Positions 62,101 to 64,000 of a stretch of DNA of 64,000 bases are shown here, piece after piece. The notes below the pieces were generated by a model that saw nothing but the letters and a program-made list of their open reading frames with translations, did no database searches and was not told the origin of the DNA. Numbering within the stretch: the first letter of the stretch is position 1; each line of letters opens with the position of its first letter. The DNA is from Adhaeribacter soli (GTDB lineage Bacteria; Bacteroidota; Bacteroidia; Cytophagales; Hymenobacteraceae). A program made the translations under genes and the position numbers. The DNA lies in assembly GCF_008727925.1 (NCBI RefSeq), contig NZ_VTWT01000014.1, forward strand, positions 62,001 through 126,000. The letters are read 5' to 3'.

Positions 62101-63717
62101 TGAAGCATCTACCGCTATTCCCCGCCCGATATCAACTCCGGTACCACCGCCTCTTTTTACCCATAAAAGGTTTCCTGACGGATCATACTTCGCTACAAAG
62201 ACATTGCTGCCGCCACTACCGGTCAGATTTGTGGTTCCAAAAACAGCATTACCCGAAAAAAAGCCGGTTACGTAACTATTGCCGGAGGCATCGCGGGCAA
62301 TGGCATGCCCGATATCGTTTACGCTATAACCGTATTGACTTTTAGCCCAAAGCGCGGTGCCGGAAGTATTGTATTTTGCCAGGAACATATCAGTCCCACC
62401 ATTGCTATTAACCGTAATATTGCCAAAGGCAAGGTCATTCTGAAAATTACCTGTTACAAAAGCATTACCTGACCCGTCTACTGCAATGCCTCTGCCAATA
62501 TCATCGCCGGCTCCGCCGGCTTTCTGCACCCATTGAAAGGCGCCCGAGGTATTTAGCTTTATGATGTAGGAATCGTTTCCATTGGCAGTAAGCGTAGTGC
62601 TACCGAACGTAGAGGTACCTGTAAAGTAGCCGGTGGCGTAGCTGTTTCCGCTTCCATCCACAGCAATAGCCGTTGGACGGTCGTTACCAGTTCCCGCGCT
62701 TCTTTGCACCCATTGAAAGGTACCGGCAGCATTGTATTTAACTACAAAAACATCGCCGGCACCGCCGCTGGTCAAATTAATGGAACCAAAGGTGGCGGTG
62801 TCCCAGAAAAAACCCGTTACATAACTATTCCCGGAGCCATCCATTGCCACGCCGTAAGCCTGGTCAGAATTGGCTCCTCCTGCTCTCCGGACCCACGCCA
62901 AATTCCCCGAAGCATCGTATCTGGCAATATATACATCGCTGGTGCCTGCACTGGTAATGGATGTGGTGCCAAAAGTAGCCGTTGCATTAAAATAGCCCGT
63001 TACACAAGTGTTGCCGGCTGCATCTGCGGCTATGGCATATCCATAATCGAAACTATTTCCCCCACCTTTTCTTGCCCAGAGAAAATTACCGGAAGCATCG
63101 CATTTGGCAATGAACATATCACTAATGCCGCTGCTGGTAAGCGTAGTAGAGCCAAAAGTAGCCGAGCTGTAAAAGTACCCGGTAATGTAACTGTTCCCAT
63201 TAGTATCAACTGCAATGCCGTACCCCTCGTCCGTACTGGTTCCTCCCGCTTTCTTTGCCCACACCAGGTTCCCTGATGCATCGTATTTTGCGACAAAAAC
63301 ATCGTTGTTCCCACTGGTTGTAAGCGTAGTGGAGCCAAAGGAAGCAGAATTATAAAAGTAACCTGTAACGTAACTATTACCGGAACCATCCACAGCTATT
63401 CCTCTGCCGGCAGTATTATCCGCAATTTTTTTGGCCCATAAAATATTTCCGGAGGCATCGTACTTTACCACGAAACTACTGCCGCCATTGCTGGTAAGGG
63501 TAGTGCTGCCGAAAACAATGTTGTACGAAAAAGTGCCTATTACATAACTGTTGCCTGCGTTATCGCGCGCAACCGCCCAACCGGCTTCACTATTATCTAA
63601 ATTGGTACCTTGTGCTTGCCTGGCCCAGGCAAAATCAGGAGCCTGCCCCCATGACGGTGGCAGTACCAATAGCAGGAAGCTCCAGCAAAGGAAGAAAATG
63701 TGGTAGATCTGTTTCAT
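56155..63717 (-). CDS. Giant SBBP repeat protein 2 with GEVED, Ig-like and T9SS domains
   Basis: A 2520-residue secreted protein. The start at MKQIYHIFFLCWSFLLLVLPPSWGQ gives a clear signal peptide; the frame upstream (10 codons) is not needed. I count 14 SBBP repeats, an Ig-like region (about 930-1090), and then seven more SBBP repeats, so 14 + 7. Next come an Ig-like stretch, a GEVED unit (LRIFIDLDQDGVFDDFTEQM), a further Ig-like domain, SWTGATSTDWNVASNWSG, and a C-terminal region nearly identical to the first SBBP protein, ending in a type A T9SS sorting domain (KLYPNPSNGKFQLQLSG ... RKVIVE). It is in inverted orientation to its paralogue. Function unknown; the propellers probably bind surfaces or glycans outside the cell. 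Confidence 0.9.
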   Translation of the reverse strand: MKQIYHIFFLCWSFLLLVLPPSWGQAPDFAWARQAQGTNLDNSEAGWAVARDNAGNSYVIGTFSYNIVFGSTTLTSNGGSSFVVKYDASGNILWAKKIADNTAGRGIAVDGSGNSYVTGYFYNSASFGSTTLTTSGNNDVFVAKYDASGNLVWAKKAGGTSTDEGYGIAVDTNGNSYITGYFYSSATFGSTTLTSSGISDMFIAKCDASGNFLWARKGGGNSFDYGYAIAADAAGNTCVTGYFNATATFGTTSITSAGTSDVYIARYDASGNLAWVRRAGGANSDQAYGVAMDGSGNSYVTGFFWDTATFGSINLTSGGAGDVFVVKYNAAGTFQWVQRSAGTGNDRPTAIAVDGSGNSYATGYFTGTSTFGSTTLTANGNDSYIIKLNTSGAFQWVQKAGGAGDDIGRGIAVDGSGNAFVTGNFQNDLAFGNITVNSNGGTDMFLAKYNTSGTALWAKSQYGYSVNDIGHAIARDASGNSYVTGFFSGNAVFGTTNLTGSGGSNVFVAKYDPSGNLLWVKRGGGTGVDIGRGIAVDASGNSYVIGYFSGTATFGSTTLTSSGNSDVFVAKYDANGNLLWVRKTGGGTEWDYGTAIALDGSGNSYITGYFSGNATFGSSSFTSRGSNDIFIAKYDAAGTLQWARQGGGTGEDNGTGIGVDGAGNCYMTGFFYSSATFSGTTLTGTGSFNTDMCLVKYDPSGNVIWVRKGGGFGSDYAQAVAVDGAGNCYVTGNFSANATFGSATVTNSGSDDVFIVKFDAAGNVLWAQKSGGANYDQGYGVAFDGSGNSYVTGQFQGNATFGSTTLTSSGSFDAFVAKFDATGNALWAVKTGSANDDRGAGIAADGAGKVNVTGYFTGSASFGNITLESGGTELFVAQLAAVTGITTGTISPTQFCQEATFNVPFTISGTFNSGNAFEVELSDELGSFASPYYIGYLSGTSSGTIPVTLPAGLPAGTAYRVRVVANAPAVVGTDNGNNLTISSQVTPSVTASALPQSFKQGGTVTLSVPSPEPGTTYSWVGPNLNKATGTSVTATPSSTGTKTYTVTASNGSCQASAAVKVYVQATSTPDWAWGTRSTGGSDIRGYSIATDGAGNSYVTGNFNSTGTFGSYSLTSSGSTDIVVLKLDAAGNVLWAQKAGGSGSDNGRGIAIDGSGNIFITGQFQGSATFGGTTLTSTGNLDVFVAKLDAAGNFLWVRGGGSSGNDAGFSIAVDATGNVLATGSIEGSATFSGTTLTGSGSRDAFIVKYNAAGTILWSRKVGGSGWDESRAIAVDGTGNSYITGAFEGTATFGSTTFTSSGNQDAFLVKIDGSGNIAWARKAGGVDTGNGDAGLAITVDNSGSSFITGRYVGPATFESATLSADGNTFITKYNSSGSLIWAREAKSRESKGIVLDQSGNLYLTGAFSGEADFGGIALVSAQANDVFVAKYNSSGNVIWAQNGGGSGFALPTAEGIGVDGTGNAYVTGHYLGTMTLGSITLPGSGGFSMFTGMLGVPPAPTIATGSISPLSMCAGAAVIVPFTTTGAFAAGNTFTAQLSNASGSFANPVAIGTLAGTNSGTIQATIPASAAAGTGYRIRVVASNPATTGTNNGVDLNIKEALGASAAANTGAICPGSPVRLAAYTGATGTATYCAPSVTNTPLSVQFGLNSQTLNPVPATQSYYNYTQTLAPIVLTENRVVPFDFSVEVPSPYYSYGDLRIFIDLDQDGVFDDFTEQMFSGQIPVYGAPYTFVNDNFIVPAGYNIVTRMRVQVDFAGASNNCNGNMILDFPVALNPQYSYSWSPATGLSSTTVANPRVTNVTANTTYTVTLTDLATGCSSQATASVNFTTVPAPTVTSATVNCSGTATLTASGGAPGSIYRWFTSAASSVDVHTGTSFTTPVLNATTSYWVGVWTNGCASSRTQTTVTVNPCSFTWTGATSTDWNVASNWSGNAVPSATSDVTIPAGLSRYPVISSGTATAKDLTIASGASLTINGGTLEVKEDFTNNGTFTATGGSATFSGSIVQVIGGTNPSTFHDLTISSAGASLAGPVSVQRVLTLNGNLATNGNTFTLLSNATGTAMVVNNGGVVNGTAKMQRYINPALNAGAGYRHFASPVTATTVSDFATAGFTPVVNPAYNTAVKPGTVRPFPNVLAYNQSRLNNDSARFQDFGFGWESPASLSSALTPGRGYSVNIAASRTVDFTGTLNNGTVTVTGLGRGATTESGWHLLGNPYPAPIDWDNITVPSGMMDAVYAFRSSSAYNGSYAAYVNGVGSLTGGVIPAMQAFFVRTTAPVASFSFTNAARLTSYQNPSFHRSTETRPLLQLSASKGQQQDEAFVYLEQGATAGMDNSFDAFSLPMGAVRVFTQAGTSPLSINGLGYSATPQLIPLVVEGTVGTYQLKVEQLLNQFQLQLEDKQLNTMQLLTPATIYSFSHAGGSTANRFVLHVGARISGVPETAKGMEVKLYPNPSNGKFQLQLSGLKASSAELIITDLTGKTILQKQVKANSGNITENIELKAAKGIYLLQIKADQQVITRKVIVE

Positions 63718-63963
63718 ATAGGATGGGTTAGTGTGTTGTACCTGCAATAATTCCTTCTCCCTTAGCCGATGTCTAAAGTTCTCAGGATCTAAAGAAATTA
63801 TTGGCTATACAAAATTAAACCACAAAAACATCCTAAAAAATACCCATTTTTAGGTATTTTGTTAACTCCCGGTTTTACTTAGCCAACACCTAAAATTTAT
63901 GACCGAACCCCTACAAGCCCTCTCCCGTTTAACAAATTCGCTAAACCTAAAACGCTATAAAAA
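63718..63963. other. Divergent intergenic region
   Basis: About 246 AT-rich bases between the second SBBP gene and the last plus-strand gene. No clear TTTG/TAnnTTTG pair or repeat was seen. Confidence 0.3.
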
Positions 63964-64000
63964 ATGGATAAAAAACTGGAAGGAAAGAAAATTGCGATCC
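63964..64000 (+). CDS. 5' end of a gene cut by the window (possibly a PfpI/DJ-1-like protein)
   Basis: ATG opens MDKKLEGKKIAI, cut after 12 codons. KLEGKKIAIL-like starts are common in type 1 glutamine-amidotransferase-like PfpI/YhbO proteins, but with so little sequence this is a guess. Confidence 0.35.
   Translation, partial: MDKKLEGKKIAI

Overview
The window looks like chromosomal DNA of a member of the Bacteroidota, most likely order Cytophagales near Hymenobacteraceae (Adhaeribacter/Pontibacter-like; this placement is inference). The signs are several large secreted proteins ending in type IX secretion (T9SS) sorting domains, one CHU_C-type (type B) sorting domain, a TonB-dependent receptor with a carboxypeptidase-regulatory-like N-terminal domain, -33/-7 promoters of the TTTG / TAnnTTTG type, and a tRNA gene without an encoded CCA. 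No phage, plasmid, CRISPR or rRNA genes were seen.

Layout. 1-6.0 kb (minus strand): the start of an alpha/beta-hydrolase lipoprotein, a DmpA-type P1 peptidase, and an iron-uptake pair (PepSY membrane protein and TonB siderophore receptor). The receptor promoter is framed by two near-identical palindromic operators. 6.2-9.9 kb (plus): SixA phosphohistidine phosphatase, polyphosphate kinase and an isoprenylcysteine-methyltransferase-like membrane protein. 9.9-14.8 kb (minus): an outer-membrane barrel protein and a 1259-residue calcineurin-like phosphoesterase fused to a surface-antigen barrel. 15.3-16.7 kb: an HD domain joined to a Pycsar-type transmembrane effector, without a cyclase nearby, then tRNA-Arg(CCT). 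17.2-22.2 kb and 56.2-63.7 kb: two giant seven-bladed-propeller (SBBP) proteins in opposite orientation that share an almost identical C-terminal half, including 197 bp without a mismatch. 22.7-24.2 kb: a TPR protein and a YycJ-like metallo-hydrolase.

24.6-30.1 kb is a regulatory module: an FtsX/MacB-type permease diverges from an NtrC-like sigma-54 activator and its histidine kinase, with a sigma-54 promoter and two enhancer-like palindromes between them. 30.1-30.8 kb is a REP-associated tyrosine transposase (RAYT) bracketed by 63-bp inverted ends, each carrying two hairpins. Next to it, in a visibly AT-rich island, is a membrane-anchored protein whose C-terminus resembles the prokaryotic YEATS domain known from conflict systems. 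pheS follows, then about 0.9 kb of palindromic repeats.

34.4-41.5 kb is a TetR-TolC-MFP-RND efflux operon ending in a small acyl-carrier-like protein that has lost the phosphopantetheine serine; two gaps in the operon contain long inverted repeats. 42-52 kb (minus) holds a six-CUB T9SS protein, a thermolysin-like M4 protease, a membrane protein/XRE regulator pair with an operator-promoter overlap, and a lamin-tail/CHU_C protein. 52-56 kb holds housekeeping genes: a YgjP-like metallopeptidase, a YkvA-like protein, an NlpC/P60 peptidase, a small HELCH protein and a hotdog thioesterase. The window ends 37 bases into a further plus-strand gene.

The items most worth following up are the HD-PycTM orphan, the pYEATS-like gene beside the RAYT, the RAYT with its paired-hairpin ends, the sigma-54 enhancer architecture, the serine-less carrier protein, and the inverted SBBP paralogues. 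All functional calls rest on recognising motifs by eye; no database search was run.
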